Of a stretch of 6,177 nucleotides of DNA, positions 5,635 through 6,177 are shown piece by piece. The position numbers and the translations under genes were made by a program. The notes below the pieces were generated by a model. It had not been told where the DNA came from. It made no database searches and saw nothing but the letters and a program-made list of their open reading frames with translations. The stretch is from Silvimonas sp. (GTDB taxonomy: Bacteria; Pseudomonadota; Gammaproteobacteria; Burkholderiales; Chitinibacteraceae): positions 1-6,177 of the forward strand of contig JASLES010000497.1 in the NCBI GenBank assembly GCA_030151005.1. Direction: 5' to 3'. How positions within the stretch are numbered: the stretch's first letter is position 1; each line of letters begins with the position of its first letter.

Positions 5635-5662
5635 TTGATTCAAAATATGACGATCGTAATAT
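5635..5662 (+). promoter_or_regulatory. Probable promoter of the SDR gene
   Basis: TTGATT (5635-5640) and TAATAT (5657-5662) are four-of-six matches to sigma70 hexamers spaced by 16 bases. The candidate operator at 5643-5664 fills the spacer and covers the -10, so bound repressor would exclude polymerase. Confidence 0.55.
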
Positions 5663-5664
5663 TT
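5643..5664. promoter_or_regulatory. Candidate TetR operator, site 2 (SDR promoter)
   Basis: The arms AAATATGACGA and TCGTAATATTT are reverse complements at 10 of 11 positions. The left arm repeats exactly at the TetR promoter (4940-4950). This is the more symmetrical and probably tighter of the two sites. It ends 27 bases before the SDR start. Confidence 0.75.
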
Positions 5665-5691
5665 AACATGTAGAACCTTTGGAGAAACATC

Positions 5692-6177
5692 ATGAAACTC
5701 GAAAACGCAGTCGTACTGATTACCGGCGCCAACCGTGGTCTGGGCCTGGCCTTTGCCAAAGCAGCCCTGGCCCGCGGTGCCCGCAAGGTTTACGCCGCAG
5801 CGCGTGACCCGGCCACGGTCACGCTGCCCGGCGTCATTCCGGTCAAACTGGATGTCACCAGCGATACCGATGTCGCCGCACTGGCCGCCGAACTCAAAGA
5901 CGTGACCGTGCTGGTCAACAACGCCGGCATCGCCCAAATGAGCGGATTCCTGGACGATAACGCCGTAGAGTCGGCCCGCCAGCAAATGGAAACCAACTAC
6001 TACGGCCCGCTGCGCCTTGCCCGTGCCTTTGCCGGCACCCTGGCCGCCAACGGCGGTGGCGCCATCCTGAACGTGTTGTCGGTCGTGTCCTGGATCAATT
6101 CCCCCATGATGGCCGGTTACAGCGCCAGCAAATCAGCGGCCTGGAGCCTGACCAATGGCCTGCGCCACGCCTTACGC
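5692..6177 (+). CDS. Short-chain dehydrogenase/reductase (SDR), 3' end outside the window
   Basis: The first 162 codons of a classical SDR, an NAD(P)-dependent oxidoreductase acting on alcohols, aldehydes or ketones in the cytoplasm. The Rossmann dinucleotide motif TGANRGLG is at 11-18, NNAG at 76-79, and the catalytic tetrad Asn102, Ser130, Tyr143 and Lys147 (YSASK at 143-147) is complete. Arg38 at the end of the second strand suggests a preference for NADP(H). GGAG ends seven bases before the ATG. The frame is open to the last base; the family is usually 230-260 residues, so roughly a third is missing. Control by the neighbouring TetR repressor is indicated by the shared operator. The substrate cannot be told from sequence; a role in removing the repressor's inducer is the natural guess. 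Confidence 0.93.
   Translation, partial: MKLENAVVLITGANRGLGLAFAKAALARGARKVYAAARDPATVTLPGVIPVKLDVTSDTDVAALAAELKDVTVLVNNAGIAQMSGFLDDNAVESARQQMETNYYGPLRLARAFAGTLAANGGGAILNVLSVVSWINSPMMAGYSASKSAAWSLTNGLRHALR

Overview
The window reads as ordinary chromosomal DNA of a Gram-negative proteobacterium, most likely a betaproteobacterium. That placement is an inference from moderately high GC, strong GGAG-type ribosome binding sites, Sec signal peptides, an inner-membrane GGDEF protein, and the style of the proteins. There is no rRNA, tRNA, insertion sequence, CRISPR array or phage gene. I count seven genes: six complete, and one cut by the right edge.

Left region (1-1911, + strand): a membrane diguanylate cyclase with a large periplasmic beta-rich sensor domain is followed 30 bp later by a small GFA/CENP-V-type zinc protein. 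The two probably share a transcript. Centre-left (1921-3037, - strand): an exported cyclophilin-type peptidyl-prolyl isomerase converges on the GFA gene with only 9 bp between the stops. Upstream of it, and separated by a strong intrinsic terminator, is a 123-residue low-complexity protein with no Lys, Cys, Trp or Phe that I cannot assign.

Centre (3038-3481): a 444-bp divergent intergenic region. It holds a strong two-part hairpin, several short dyads and a probable promoter for the next gene. Centre-right (3482-4840, + strand): a DUF2252-family protein with a Sec signal peptide, ended by a good terminator. Its motifs look like a kinase or aminoglycoside-phosphotransferase catalytic core in permuted order, which is odd for a protein predicted to be exported.

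Right region (4894-6177, + strand): a TetR-family repressor followed by a classical short-chain dehydrogenase/reductase (SDR). Both promoters carry the same 22-bp imperfect palindrome with an identical 11-base left arm. In each case it sits on the promoter core. The simplest reading is that the TetR protein represses itself and the SDR gene as a small ligand-responsive module. An ECGCP motif in its ligand domain makes a reactive-electrophile or redox signal a possibility.

The best leads are the shared operator pair, the exported permuted kinase-like DUF2252 protein, and the unexplained hairpin at 3201-3237. I see no clearly new multi-gene system.
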